32,028 nucleotides of DNA from Geminicoccaceae bacterium (GCA_023512415.1 JAILZQ010000017.1:1-32028); one strand, 5' to 3'. Numbered from the stretch's first letter, positions 1 through 8,124 are shown. Program-made: numbers and translations. The notes: generated by a model from the letters alone, not told the origin.

Positions 1-406
1 GGGCGAGCCACCCCCCTTCCGGGAGCGGTCGGACCGCGAGCTCGGTCATGGTCGCCCCCTTGACCTCGACCGCCGGCGCGTGGCGGGCCGGATCGATCGG
101 CTCCCCCCAGGCGGTGGCCTCGAGCCGCTCGCCGTCGATCCGCACCGCGAAGCGGCCGAACAGCATGTGGCGTGTCGCGGTCTCGTAGAGAAGAGCGTTG
201 AGCCAGTCGACCAGGAGCGTCTCGCGGTCGGGGGCGGTGCAGGTGATCGCCGCGGTCACGCGCGGCGCCACGAGCTCGGGGTCGACCATCACCGCGGTGA
301 GGGCCCGGCCGGCCTGGGCGAAGGCCTCCTCGAGGGTCGGGCCGATGCCCCGCACGCCGATGTCGGCACCGTGGCGGAAATGCTCGAAGCGCGCCGCAAC
401 CGCCAT
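1..406 (-). CDS. Archease family protein, C-terminus cut by window edge
   Basis: About 135 residues are visible, starting at ATG 406-404 and running off the left edge without a stop. The N-terminus (MAVAARFEHFRHGADIGVRG) carries the archease-type FEHxxHxADIG signature, followed by an LEEAFAQAGRALTAVM helix and a DRETLLVDWLNALLYE stretch typical of the family. Archeases are small SHS2-fold proteins that assist the RNA ligase RtcB in guanylylation and turnover during RNA repair. The gene begins 6 bases after the stop of the SDR gene on the same strand, so the two are probably co-transcribed. No rtcB is inside the window; it would have to lie to the left or elsewhere. The family call comes from motif recognition only. 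Confidence 0.8.
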   Translation of the reverse strand, partial: MAVAARFEHFRHGADIGVRGIGPTLEEAFAQAGRALTAVMVDPELVAPRVTAAITCTAPDRETLLVDWLNALLYETATRHMLFGRFAVRIDGERLEATAWGEPIDPARHAPAVEVKGATMTELAVRPLPEGGWLA

Positions 407-412
407 CGGCGC

Positions 413-1168
413 TCAACCCTCCATGATGCCGGTGACGGTGAGCCCGCCGTCGACCCCGAGGGTGTGGCCGGTGGTGAAGGAGCACGCCTCCGAAGCGAGC
501 CAGACGACCGCCCGGCCGACCTCGATCGGCTCGCCGAAGCGCGGCAGGGCCATGCGCGCGGTGAAGGCCTCGCTCGGCCGGTCGGCCGCGGTCTTCTCGG
601 TGCGGATCGGACCCGGTGCCACACAATTGACGAGGATGCCGTAGGGCGCGAGCTCGATCGCCATGGTCTGGGTCAAGGCGATGATGCCGGCCTTGGAGGC
701 GCTGTAGGCCGCCCGGCCGCGGCCGCCGAACCGGCCGGAGTTCGAGCTGATCGTGACGATCCGCCCGCCCCGGCCGCGCGTCACCATGACGCGGGCCGCC
801 GCCTGGCAGGAGACGAAGGTGCCCGTGAGGTTGAGCTCGAGGAGCTCCGTGAAGAAGCGCTTGGGCATTTCGAGGAAAGGCAGCCGGGCGGTCGAGCCGG
901 CATTGGCCACGAAAATGTCGAGCCCGCCCAACCGCTCGACGGCGGCGGCGCAGGCCGCTTCGGCCTCGGCCGGCTCGCGCACGTCGAAACGGAAGGCCTG
1001 CGCACGACCACCTGCGGCCTCGAGCTCCGAGGCGACCCGACCGGCCGCTTCGAGGTCGATGTCGGTGACCAGCACCGCCGCACCCGCCTCGGCGAGCGCC
1101 CGGGCGATTCCCCGACCGACACCGGCCCCCGCACCGGTGACGATCGCCACCTTTTCGCTCAACCACAC
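413..1168 (-). CDS. SDR-family NAD(P)-dependent oxidoreductase
   Basis: This 251-residue classical short-chain dehydrogenase/reductase starts at GTG 1168-1166. The Rossmann glycine motif TGAGAGVG is at residues 11-18, an acidic residue D36 at the end of beta-2 suggests preference for NAD(H), NAG is at 89-91, and the catalytic residues are S142, Y155 and K159 (YSASK). The C-terminal segment SFTTGHTLGVDGGLT is the usual SDR ending before the last strand. Such enzymes oxidise alcohols or reduce ketones in the cytoplasm; many are annotated FabG-like or 3-hydroxyacyl dehydrogenases, and the substrate cannot be read from sequence. It precedes archease by 6 bases and is divergent from the TRAP operon, with 131 bases between them. 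Confidence 0.9.
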   Translation of the reverse strand: MWLSEKVAIVTGAGAGVGRGIARALAEAGAAVLVTDIDLEAAGRVASELEAAGGRAQAFRFDVREPAEAEAACAAAVERLGGLDIFVANAGSTARLPFLEMPKRFFTELLELNLTGTFVSCQAAARVMVTRGRGGRIVTISSNSGRFGGRGRAAYSASKAGIIALTQTMAIELAPYGILVNCVAPGPIRTEKTAADRPSEAFTARMALPRFGEPIEVGRAVVWLASEACSFTTGHTLGVDGGLTVTGIMEG

Positions 1169-1299
1169 GTCGTGCCCGGGCCCCTTCCTCGGCCGAACCT
1201 CGCGCCCCGCCGGGTCGCGCGGCGCAGGCGGCAGTAGACATTTCGCTTAAGCTCCACCAAGTTGCGCGTCAACGCCAACGCCACACGGGGAGGTGGGTG

Positions 1300-2454
1300 A
1301 TGAGCGAGACCCGGGTCGTCGTACAGGAGCGGGACGCGGACCAGGCGAAGACGCGCCGCCGCTTCCTCAAGGCCGGGGCGGTGGTCGCCGCGGGCGGTGC
1401 GGCCACCATCGCCATGCCGAACGTGAGCCGCGCCCAGACCACGGTGCTCAAGATGCAGGGGGCTTGGGCCGCGACCGACATCTTGAACGACATGGCGATG
1501 GAATATGTCGACCGTGTCAACAAGATGTCGGGCAACCGGCTGAGGATCGAGTATCTTCTCGCCGGGGCGGTGGTCAGGCCGTTCTCGATCATGGACGCGG
1601 TGCACGAAGGCGTGCTGGATGCCGGTCACCACGTCACGGTCTATTGGTACGGTAAGCACAAGGCCGCCTCGCTGTTCGGCACGGGGCCTTATCTCGGCTG
1701 GAACGCGACCCAGGGCCTGGCCTGGATCCACAAGGGCGGCGGCAAGCAACTCTATAACGAGCTCATCCACGACATCTTGAAGCTCAACGTGGTGGGCTTC
1801 TTCGCCACGCCCATGCCGACCCAGCCGCTCGGCTGGTTCAAGAAGCCGATCAAGAGCGTCGCCGACCTCAGGGGCCTCAAGTACCGGACGGTCGGGCTGG
1901 CGGCCGACCTCTTCCAGAAGATGGGCATGTCGGTCGCCCAGTTGCCCGGCGGCGAGATCCTGCCGGCCATGGAGCGCGGCGTGATCGACGCCTTCGAGTT
2001 CAACAACCCGACGTCCGACATGCGGTTCGGCGCCCATGACGTCGCCAAGAACTACATGATGGGGAGCTACCATCAGGCGACCGAGTATTTCGAGATCATT
2101 TTCCACAAGCCGAAGTTCGACGCCCTGCCGGCTGAGCACAAGGCGATCCTCGAGCACGCCGCGGAGGCCGCGAGCACGGCCAACACCGCGACCGCCCTCG
2201 ACAATTACTCGCGCGACTTCTTCGTCCTGCAAGAGAAGCACGGTGTGAAAGTGTACCGCACGCCGCAGGACATCCTCGACGCCCAGATGAAGGCCTGGGA
2301 CGAGGTGCTGGCCGACCTCTTGAAGGACCCGTTCTTCAAGAAGGTGGTCGACAGCCAGAAGGCCTGGGTCAAGCGGGTGGTGGCCTACGAGCTGTTCAAC
2401 GCCGCCGACCAGCGGCTGGCCTACGAGCACCATTTCGGCAAGCTGGCGCTGTGA
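1300..2454 (+). CDS. TRAP transporter solute-binding protein, Tat-exported (DctP superfamily)
   Basis: This 384-residue periplasmic binding protein opens a TRAP operon. The N-terminus has a twin-arginine signal TRRRFLKAG (residues 18-26), a hydrophobic stretch and probable cleavage after SRA at 43-45. The body has the family's conserved DLRGLKYRTVG with R196, the arginine that normally contacts a substrate carboxylate. Overall it resembles the FcbT1/mannitol-chloroaromatic group (COG4663). Where many relatives have an acidic residue followed by tryptophan, this one has E233-F234 in AFEFNNPTSD, so the ligand may differ. I chose ATG 1300 over an in-frame GTG at 1297 because GGGGAGG (1287-1293) is spaced better from it. 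Binding proteins of this type deliver organic acids or related anions to the DctQM permease using an ion gradient. Confidence 0.9.
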   Translation: MSETRVVVQERDADQAKTRRRFLKAGAVVAAGGAATIAMPNVSRAQTTVLKMQGAWAATDILNDMAMEYVDRVNKMSGNRLRIEYLLAGAVVRPFSIMDAVHEGVLDAGHHVTVYWYGKHKAASLFGTGPYLGWNATQGLAWIHKGGGKQLYNELIHDILKLNVVGFFATPMPTQPLGWFKKPIKSVADLRGLKYRTVGLAADLFQKMGMSVAQLPGGEILPAMERGVIDAFEFNNPTSDMRFGAHDVAKNYMMGSYHQATEYFEIIFHKPKFDALPAEHKAILEHAAEAASTANTATALDNYSRDFFVLQEKHGVKVYRTPQDILDAQMKAWDEVLADLLKDPFFKKVVDSQKAWVKRVVAYELFNAADQRLAYEHHFGKLAL

Positions 2455-2460
2455 TCCCGG

Positions 2461-2485
2461 GGCCGGAGGGCGCCGCCCTCCGGCC
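2461..2485 (+). terminator. Perfect GC hairpin after the TRAP binding-protein gene
   Basis: A perfect inverted repeat of 12 bases per arm around one central base begins 6 bases after the binding-protein stop codon. As RNA it would fold as a stem of about 10 bp with a small loop. No U-tract follows, so it is more likely a stability element or partial attenuator than a complete intrinsic terminator. Confidence 0.6.
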
Positions 2486-2504
2486 GCCCGTCGCCACGGC
2501 TTTG

Positions 2505-2530
2505 AGCGGGGCGGCTGCGGCCGCCCCGCT
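2505..2530 (+). terminator. Second perfect GC hairpin between dctP and dctQ genes
   Basis: Arms 2505-2515 and 2520-2530 are exact reverse complements (11 bp) around a 4-base loop, TGCG. It lies 20 bases after the first hairpin and 46 bases before the dctQ start. Tandem hairpins behind a binding-protein gene commonly protect its mRNA 3' end and lower permease expression. There is no U-run. Confidence 0.6.
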
Positions 2531-2576
2531 TCGCGTGTCACCCTGACCCGGCCAACGAGAACGACGAGGGTACTCC

Positions 2577-3167
2577 GTGGAGCGCTTCGTCCGCACGGTC
2601 GACAAGCTCAATCTTTGGGTCGGCCACAGCTTCGCCTGGACCATCCTGATCTTGACCTTCGGCGGCGCCTACGAGGTCTTCGTGCGCTACCTGCTCCGTG
2701 CGCCCACGACCTGGGCGTTCGACATGAGTTACATGATGTACGGGGCGCTGTTCTTGATGGCCGGTGCCTACACCCTCTCGCGCAACGGCCACGTCCGGGG
2801 TGACGTGATCTACCGGCTCTGGCCGCCGCGGGTCCAGGCGAGCGTCGACCTCGTGCTCTACCTCCTCTTCCTGCTGCCCGGCTCGGCGGCGCTGCTCTAT
2901 TCGGGTTGGACCTTCGCCCGCCGCTCCTGGCAGCAATGGGAGGTCTCGATCTACAGCCCGGCCGGCATGCCGGTCTATCCGATGAAGACCTTGATCCCGA
3001 TCGCCGGCCTGCTGCTCCTCCTCCAAGGGACGGCCGAGATCTGCCGCTGCCTGCTGTGCCTGCGCGACGGCCGATGGCCGCGCCGGCTGCACGACGTCGA
3101 GGAACTCGAATCCGCCATCCTCCACGAGCAGGAGGCGATGCGCGCCCGCGGGGAGACGGTCCGATGA
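2577..3167 (+). CDS. TRAP transporter small permease subunit (DctQ-like)
   Basis: This 196-residue integral membrane protein has four predicted helices (about residues 13-33, 51-70, 87-108 and 131-150), the usual DctQ topology. Recognisable family features are the EVFVRYLLRAPTTWAFD segment after helix 1 and RNGHVRGDVIY after helix 2. It pairs with the large DctM subunit to form the inner-membrane transporter fed by the binding protein. The start is GTG 2577, supported by GACGAGGG ending 6 bases upstream. The stop overlaps the dctM start in an ATGA arrangement, implying translational coupling. The C-terminal tail (about residues 155-196) is charged and cytoplasmic, and longer than in minimal DctQ proteins. 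Confidence 0.9.
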   Translation: MERFVRTVDKLNLWVGHSFAWTILILTFGGAYEVFVRYLLRAPTTWAFDMSYMMYGALFLMAGAYTLSRNGHVRGDVIYRLWPPRVQASVDLVLYLLFLLPGSAALLYSGWTFARRSWQQWEVSIYSPAGMPVYPMKTLIPIAGLLLLLQGTAEICRCLLCLRDGRWPRRLHDVEELESAILHEQEAMRARGETVR

Positions 3168-4492
3168 CCGACCCGCAGGTCGCCATCCTCCAGATGGTGC
3201 TGTTCATCGTCGCGATCTTCTTGGGCTTCCCGATCGCCTTCACGCTTTTGGCACTCGCCGTCTTTTTCGGCTACTACGCGATGGGGCCGAGGATCTTCAG
3301 CCTCCTCGTGCAGAACACGTTCGACATCATGTCGAACGACGTACTGGTCGCGGTCCCGCTGTTCCTCTTCATGGGCTACGTGGTGGAGCGCGCCAACATC
3401 CTCGACCGGCTGTTCCACGCGATCCAGCTCGCCATGCGCCGGGTGCCGGGCTCGCTCGCGGTGGCCACCCTCGTCACCTGCGCGCTGTTCGCCACCGCCA
3501 CCGGCATCGTGGGCGCGGTCGTGACGCTCATGGGCCTTTTGGCGTTACCGGCGATGCTCCGAGCCGGCTACGACGTCCGCCTGTCCTCGGGCGTGGTCGC
3601 CGCGGGCGGGACGCTCGGGATCCTGATCCCGCCTTCGATCATGCTGATCGTCTACAGCGCCGCGGCCGGGGTCTCGGTCGTCAAGCTCTACGCCGCCGCG
3701 CTTTTTCCGGGATTCCTCTTGGCCGGGCTCTACCTCCTCTACGTGGTGGGCCGCGCGACCGTCCAGCCGCACCTGGCCCCCCGGCTGCCTCATCAGGAGC
3801 TGGCGGAGGTCTCCCGGAGCGAGGTCTGGCTCGCGCTCCTGACCTCCTTCTTCCCGCTCGCCATCCTCATCCTCTCGGTCCTGGGTGCGATCCTGTTCGG
3901 TCTCGCCACGCCGACCGAGGCCGCCTCGATCGGGGCCCTGGGCGCCCTCCTGCTCGCCGCCGCCTACCGGGCGCTCGACTGGGGGCGGCTCAAAGAAGCG
4001 GTGTTCTTGACCGCGCGGACCTCGGCCATGGTCTGTTTCTTGTTCATCGGCTCGTGGAACTTCTCGAGCGTCTTCTCCTATCTCGGCGGCGAGAAGGTCA
4101 TCGAGCATTTCATCCTCGGGCTCGATCTGAACACCGTGACGTTCCTGATCCTCACGCAGTTCATCATTTTTTTGCTGGGCTGGCCGCTCGAATGGTCGGA
4201 GATCATCATCATCTTCGTACCGATCTTCCTGCCGCTTCTGAAGCACTTCAACGTCGATCCGCTGTTCTTCGGCATCCTCGTGGCGCTCAACCTCCAGACC
4301 TCGTTCCTCACCCCACCCATGGCGATGTCGGCCTACTACCTCAAAGGTGTGGCACCACCGCAGGTCCAACTGACGCAGATCTTCGGCGGCTGCATGCCGT
4401 TCCTCGCGATGGTGTTCCTGTCGATGGTGCTGGTCTACGTGTTCCCCGGCATCGTGTTCGCCTTGCCCGACCTCCTCTACGGCGTCCGTTGA
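3164..4492 (+). CDS. TRAP transporter large permease subunit (DctM-like)
   Basis: This 442-residue, roughly 12-helix membrane protein belongs to the DctM/ion-transporter superfamily and resembles the large permease of the COG4664 group that accompanies FcbT1-type binding proteins. Visible family segments are FLGFPIAFTLL near the N-terminus, VLVAVPLFLFMGYVVERANI, the glycine-rich GGTLGILIPPSIMLIVYS with its conserved IPPS turn, and LVALNLQTSFLTPPMAMSAYYLKGV near the C-terminus. It catalyses ion-coupled solute translocation across the inner membrane. Its ATG overlaps the dctQ stop by 4 bases. The amidase gene starts only 4 bases after its stop, which ties the hydrolase to transport. Confidence 0.93.
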   Translation: MTDPQVAILQMVLFIVAIFLGFPIAFTLLALAVFFGYYAMGPRIFSLLVQNTFDIMSNDVLVAVPLFLFMGYVVERANILDRLFHAIQLAMRRVPGSLAVATLVTCALFATATGIVGAVVTLMGLLALPAMLRAGYDVRLSSGVVAAGGTLGILIPPSIMLIVYSAAAGVSVVKLYAAALFPGFLLAGLYLLYVVGRATVQPHLAPRLPHQELAEVSRSEVWLALLTSFFPLAILILSVLGAILFGLATPTEAASIGALGALLLAAAYRALDWGRLKEAVFLTARTSAMVCFLFIGSWNFSSVFSYLGGEKVIEHFILGLDLNTVTFLILTQFIIFLLGWPLEWSEIIIIFVPIFLPLLKHFNVDPLFFGILVALNLQTSFLTPPMAMSAYYLKGVAPPQVQLTQIFGGCMPFLAMVFLSMVLVYVFPGIVFALPDLLYGVR

Positions 4493-4496
4493 GCCG

Positions 4497-5831
4497 ATGG
4501 CGCCCGAACCCACCGCCCGCGCGCTGCGCGCCGCCCTCGAGGAAGGGCGGATCACCGTCCGCGAGCTCGTCGAGACCTGCCTCGCCCGCATCGAAGCCGA
4601 CGAGCCGCGGATCCGGGCCTGGGCCCATCTCGACCGCGACTACGCCCTCGCCCGAGCGGACGCGCTCGACGAGGCGCGCCGCCGGGGCGGGCGGCGGGGC
4701 CCGCTCTTCGGCCTGCCGGTCGGGGTCAAGGACATCGTCGACACCGCCGATCTGCCGACCGAGCACGGCTCGCCGATCTTCGTGGGCCGCCGGCCGACCG
4801 CCGATGCCTGGCTGGTCGGCCGGCTGAAAGCCGCCGGGGCGGTGATCCTCGGCAAGACGGTCACGACCGAGTTCGCCGCCTTCACCCCCGGCCCCACCCG
4901 CAACCCGCACGATCCCGAACGCACCCCCGGCGGCTCGTCCTCGGGCTCGGCCGCCGCGGTCGCTGCGGGCACAGTGCCCTTGGCGATCGGCTCGCAAACC
5001 AACGGCTCGGTCATCCGCCCGGCCGCCTTCTGCGGCGTCGTCGGCTTCAAGCCGACACACGGGCTCGTGCCGCGCACCGGCATGCTCGAGCAATCGCCGA
5101 CCCTCGACCATGTCGGCGTCTTCGCCCGCGACCTCGCCGACGCGGCGCTGCTGGCCGAGACGCTCGTGGGCTTCGATTCGGACGATCCGGCGACCCGGCC
5201 GCAGGCGGCCCCGCGGCTCGTGCGGGCGGTCGAGGAGGGACTGCCGGTCCGGCCGCGGCTCGCGATCGTCCGGGGTCCGACCTGGGATCGGGCGGAGCCC
5301 GCCATGCGCGAGGCGATGGCCGAGCTCGCCGACGCGCTCGGCGAGGTGGCCGTGCCGCTCGAGCTGCCGCCGGCCTTCGCCGAGGCGATCCAGGTGCACC
5401 GGACGATTTGGACGGCCGAGCTCGCCTTCCGCTTCGGCCGGCTCGTGGCCGAGCGGGGCGCGCTCGTGAGCGAGCGGTTCCGCGAGCTGGTCGGGGAGGG
5501 CGAGCGCGTCGACGCGGTCGCCTACCAACGCGCCCTCGCCCGCCGCGCGGACTTCCGCCACGAGCTCGCCGCTCTGTTCCACGAGATCGACGCCTTCGTC
5601 ACACCGGCGGCACCCGGCGAGGCGCCGAAGGGGCTCGATTCGACCGGTGATCCCGCCTTCTGCACGCTTTGGACCCTGTGCGGCACGCCGGCCCTGACCC
5701 TGCCGCTGTTCACCGGCCCCTCGGGTTTGCCGATGGGCCTCCAGCTCGTGGCCGATGTCGGCGACGACGAGCGGCTGTTCCGGGTCGCCGCCTGGCTGCG
5801 CACCACCCTGGCCGAGGAGACCACCCCGTGA
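4497..5831 (+). CDS. Amidase-signature family hydrolase
   Basis: This 444-residue enzyme has the complete amidase-signature catalytic triad: K78 (GVKDIVDT), cis-serine S147 in PGGSSSGS, and nucleophile S171 in SQTNGSVIRPA, exactly 24 residues after S147 as in well-studied members. GVVGFKPTHGLVPRTG follows, as is usual. It hydrolyses an amide bond to acid plus ammonia or amine; the substrate is unknown. It is not clearly GatA, being shorter and sitting outside any gat context. Being 4 bases downstream of the TRAP large permease, it most likely acts in the cytoplasm on the imported compound or its product. The start is ATG 4497; the stop overlaps the GTG of the next small gene. Confidence 0.88.
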   Translation: MAPEPTARALRAALEEGRITVRELVETCLARIEADEPRIRAWAHLDRDYALARADALDEARRRGGRRGPLFGLPVGVKDIVDTADLPTEHGSPIFVGRRPTADAWLVGRLKAAGAVILGKTVTTEFAAFTPGPTRNPHDPERTPGGSSSGSAAAVAAGTVPLAIGSQTNGSVIRPAAFCGVVGFKPTHGLVPRTGMLEQSPTLDHVGVFARDLADAALLAETLVGFDSDDPATRPQAAPRLVRAVEEGLPVRPRLAIVRGPTWDRAEPAMREAMAELADALGEVAVPLELPPAFAEAIQVHRTIWTAELAFRFGRLVAERGALVSERFRELVGEGERVDAVAYQRALARRADFRHELAALFHEIDAFVTPAAPGEAPKGLDSTGDPAFCTLWTLCGTPALTLPLFTGPSGLPMGLQLVADVGDDERLFRVAAWLRTTLAEETTP

Positions 5832-5992
5832 CCGAGAAGATCGCGGCACTCGTCGGGCTCGCGCTGTTCGCGGCCTATGTCGGGCTGATCGCGTTCAAGG
5901 TGATGGCCTGGCCGTTGATCGTGATCGGCGGCATCGTGGTGGCGATGGCCGCCTGGCACGCCCTCGAGGAGGAGTGGCTCGGCCGCGGATGA
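5828..5992 (+). CDS. 54-residue two-helix membrane protein, unknown function
   Basis: A short reading frame starts at GTG 5828, overlapping the amidase stop (GTGA), so it is probably translated by coupling. The 54-residue product has two hydrophobic segments, about residues 5-23 and 26-44, joined by KVMAWP and followed by an acidic tail, ALEEEWLGRG. I do not recognise a family. Its place at the end of a TRAP-amidase unit suggests a small accessory membrane protein of that operon. The convergent ureohydrolase stop is 9 bases away, so there is no room for a long terminator. The two-helix pattern and the overlap support a real gene. Confidence 0.6.
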   Translation: MTEKIAALVGLALFAAYVGLIAFKVMAWPLIVIGGIVVAMAAWHALEEEWLGRG

Positions 5993-6001
5993 AGGCCGCG
6001 C

Positions 6002-6970
6002 TCAGCCGGCGCGTCGCGCGACCGTCGTGGCGAGCACGCACAAAAGCTCGAAGATCAGATTGACGGCGGTCCACGCGGTGAGCCCGCTCGGGTCGAAGGG
6101 TGGCGAGACCTCGACCAGGTCGGCGCCCACGAGATCGAGCCCGTCGAGCGCGCGGATCATGCGCTGCGCCTCGCGGGTGGTGATCCCGCCGATCTCCGGG
6201 GTGCCCGTGCCCGGGGCGAAGGCCGGATCGAGCGCGTCGATGTCGAAGCTCACATAGACCGGGCCGTCGCCGACGATCGCCCGGGCCTCCGCCATCACCG
6301 CCTCGGGCCCGCGGTCGGCGAGCTCCTCGACGAAGACGATCCGCACCCCGTGCGCCCGGGCCCAGGCCACGTCCTCGCCGTCGTAAGCCGAGCCGCGGAT
6401 GCCGATCTGGACCACCCGTCGAGTGTCCAAGAGCCCCTCCTCGGCGGCACGGCGGAAGGGTGTGCCGTGGGTATAGCGGAAGCCGCCGAAATAGCTGTCG
6501 TAGAAATCGGTATGCGCGTCGAAATGGATCATACCGACCGACCGCTCGCGAGCCAACGCGCGCAAGATCGGCAGCGAGACGAGGTGATCGCCCCCGAGGC
6601 TCATCGGCACGATACCGCGCTCGACGACCCGGCGGACGAAGCCCTCGATCCGCTCGAGGCTGTCGCGAACGTCGGCCGGGTTGACCGGGCTGTCGCCGAG
6701 ATCGGCGCAGCGGGCGAGGTGGAACGGCCGCACGCCGCTCGCTTGGTTGATCAGCCGGATCTGGGTCGAGGCGTCGCGCAGCTGGCGGGGGCCGTGGCGA
6801 GCGCCGGGCCGGTTGGTCGTGCCGGTGTCCATCGGGACGCCGAGGATGCCGATCTGGACGGCCTCGGCCTCCTCGACGGCGAGCCAAGGCAAGCGCGCGA
6901 AGGTCGGGATGCCGGCGAACCGCGGCAGCTCCATACCGGAAACGGGCAGGAAGGATCGGCTGGCACTCAT
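6002..6970 (-). CDS. Ureohydrolase of the agmatinase/guanidinobutyrase type
   Basis: This 322-residue arginase-superfamily enzyme has every manganese ligand motif: GGDH (126-129, ligand H129), DAHTD (151-155; D151, H153, D155) and DIDALDP (D243, D245). EVSPPFDPSG (287-296) is also conserved. The stretch YFGGFRYTHGTPFRRA after the DAHTD motif resembles agmatinase, guanidinobutyrase and guanidinopropionase rather than arginase. Members remove urea from a guanidino compound in the cytoplasm. The frame is open further upstream, but that extension is arginine-rich low-complexity sequence. ATG 6970 gives the family's normal length, with PRFAGIPTFARLP near the N-terminus. It converges on the amidase unit with a 9-base gap, which hints at shared nitrogen metabolism without proving it. 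Confidence 0.87.
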   Translation of the reverse strand: MSASRSFLPVSGMELPRFAGIPTFARLPWLAVEEAEAVQIGILGVPMDTGTTNRPGARHGPRQLRDASTQIRLINQASGVRPFHLARCADLGDSPVNPADVRDSLERIEGFVRRVVERGIVPMSLGGDHLVSLPILRALARERSVGMIHFDAHTDFYDSYFGGFRYTHGTPFRRAAEEGLLDTRRVVQIGIRGSAYDGEDVAWARAHGVRIVFVEELADRGPEAVMAEARAIVGDGPVYVSFDIDALDPAFAPGTGTPEIGGITTREAQRMIRALDGLDLVGADLVEVSPPFDPSGLTAWTAVNLIFELLCVLATTVARRAG

Positions 6971-7124
6971 CGGAACCCCGGCTCGCCGTTCGCCCCGATC
7001 GTCGCGGCCGCCGTGGCGGATGTAAAGTCGGCGAGCGGCCCGGCCCGCGCCGGGGCCTGTCATCCGGCTTTCACCGGCTGCTCTTAGGCTCGCGCGGGCA
7101 TCGGATCGACGGAGCGGGCGACGC

Positions 7125-8090
7125 ATGCTCTGGAGCGTCCGAGCGTCGGTGCCGTTCCTCGATCCGCCGCCGGGCGGGCCGAACGGGGGCATCGTCGACC
7201 AGCTGATCGCCGAGCGCGCGCCGCGTCTCGTGGCGAGCCCGCTCGGCCGCTGGCTGCTCGCCCGGGTGTTGTGCCCGCTCGTCTCCTATCGCGAGGCGGT
7301 GACGCTGGCCGAACTGGTCCGGCCGATGCCGGGTCGCGCGATCTTCCGGTTCCTCGAGGATCTCCTGGAAATCCGCACCCTCGTCACCGGCCTCGAACAC
7401 CTGCCGGCGAGCGGCCCCGCGATCCTGGTCGCCAACCATCCGACCGGGCTCGCCGACGGAATCGCGGTCGCCGCGGCGTTGCGGCGCCGGCGCGACGATC
7501 TCTGGTTCCTCGCCAACGCCGACGCGCTCCGGGTCGCCCCGGGCCTGGCCGAGCTCATCGTCCCGGTCGAGTGGGTCCAAGCGAAGCGCAGCCGGGCCAA
7601 GGCCCGCGAGCTCCTGGTCGCGGTCGCCCGGTTGCTGGGCGACGGCCACGCGCTCGTGATCTTCCCCTCGGGGCGGCTCGCTTATCTGAGCTGGCGCGGC
7701 CTCGCCGAGCGACCCTGGCAGGCTGCGGCGGTCGGCCTCGCCCGCCGGTTCGAGGTTCCGATTGTGCCGCTGCAGATCCTCGCGCGCAATTCCGCGCTCT
7801 TCTATCTGCTCTCGCAGCTCGGCAAAGAGCTGCGCGACATCACCCTGTTCCACGAGCTCCTCGACAAGCGCGGGCGAACCTTCGAGCTCCGCCTCGCAGC
7901 GCCACTCGATCGAGCCGAACTCGAAGGCGAGCCGCTCGAGGTGGCGGCCCGCTTGCAGCGCTTCGTCGAGACCGGCTTGCGCGACCGGCGGCTGCTCCTG
8001 CCTTCGCCGCCCGGCCGGACGGTTCGCCACGCCGAAGCCCACGGGAGGGTCGGGCGGCCCGCGTCGGCAGCCCCGCGCGGCCTGCATTGA
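7125..8090 (+). CDS. PlsC-like lysophospholipid acyltransferase family protein
   Basis: This 321-residue protein has the layout of a glycerolipid acyltransferase. ILVANHPTGLAD (100-111) corresponds to the catalytic block I, and LVIFPSGRLAY (177-187) to block III, usually FPEGxR. VPIVPLQILARNS (211-223) matches block IV. The expected reaction is acyl transfer to a lysophospholipid or related acceptor at the inner membrane. The catalytic block reads H105-x5-D111, one residue longer than the classical Hx4D. The C-terminus from about residue 295 is low-complexity and may be poorly conserved. The start is ATG 7125 with a modest GGAG upstream. The gene is divergent from the ureohydrolase, 154 bases away. 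The exact substrate is unknown. Confidence 0.75.
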   Translation: MLWSVRASVPFLDPPPGGPNGGIVDQLIAERAPRLVASPLGRWLLARVLCPLVSYREAVTLAELVRPMPGRAIFRFLEDLLEIRTLVTGLEHLPASGPAILVANHPTGLADGIAVAAALRRRRDDLWFLANADALRVAPGLAELIVPVEWVQAKRSRAKARELLVAVARLLGDGHALVIFPSGRLAYLSWRGLAERPWQAAAVGLARRFEVPIVPLQILARNSALFYLLSQLGKELRDITLFHELLDKRGRTFELRLAAPLDRAELEGEPLEVAARLQRFVETGLRDRRLLLPSPPGRTVRHAEAHGRVGRPASAAPRGLH

Positions 8091-8095
8091 CACCG

Positions 8096-8124
8096 CGCCC
8101 GCCGGCCCAAGCGGCCCGCGGGCG
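8096..8124 (+). terminator. Candidate hairpin terminator after the acyltransferase
   Basis: Five bases after the acyltransferase stop, arms 8096-8107 and 8113-8124 pair over 12 positions with a single C-C mismatch around a 5-base loop. There is no U-tract, so Rho-independent termination is uncertain, but the position fits a transcript end. Confidence 0.4.

Noticed and set aside
6971-7192. N-terminal extension of the ureohydrolase to 7192
   Set aside because: The extra 74 residues are low-complexity and arginine-rich, and would overlap the divergent acyltransferase. ATG 6970 gives the normal family length.
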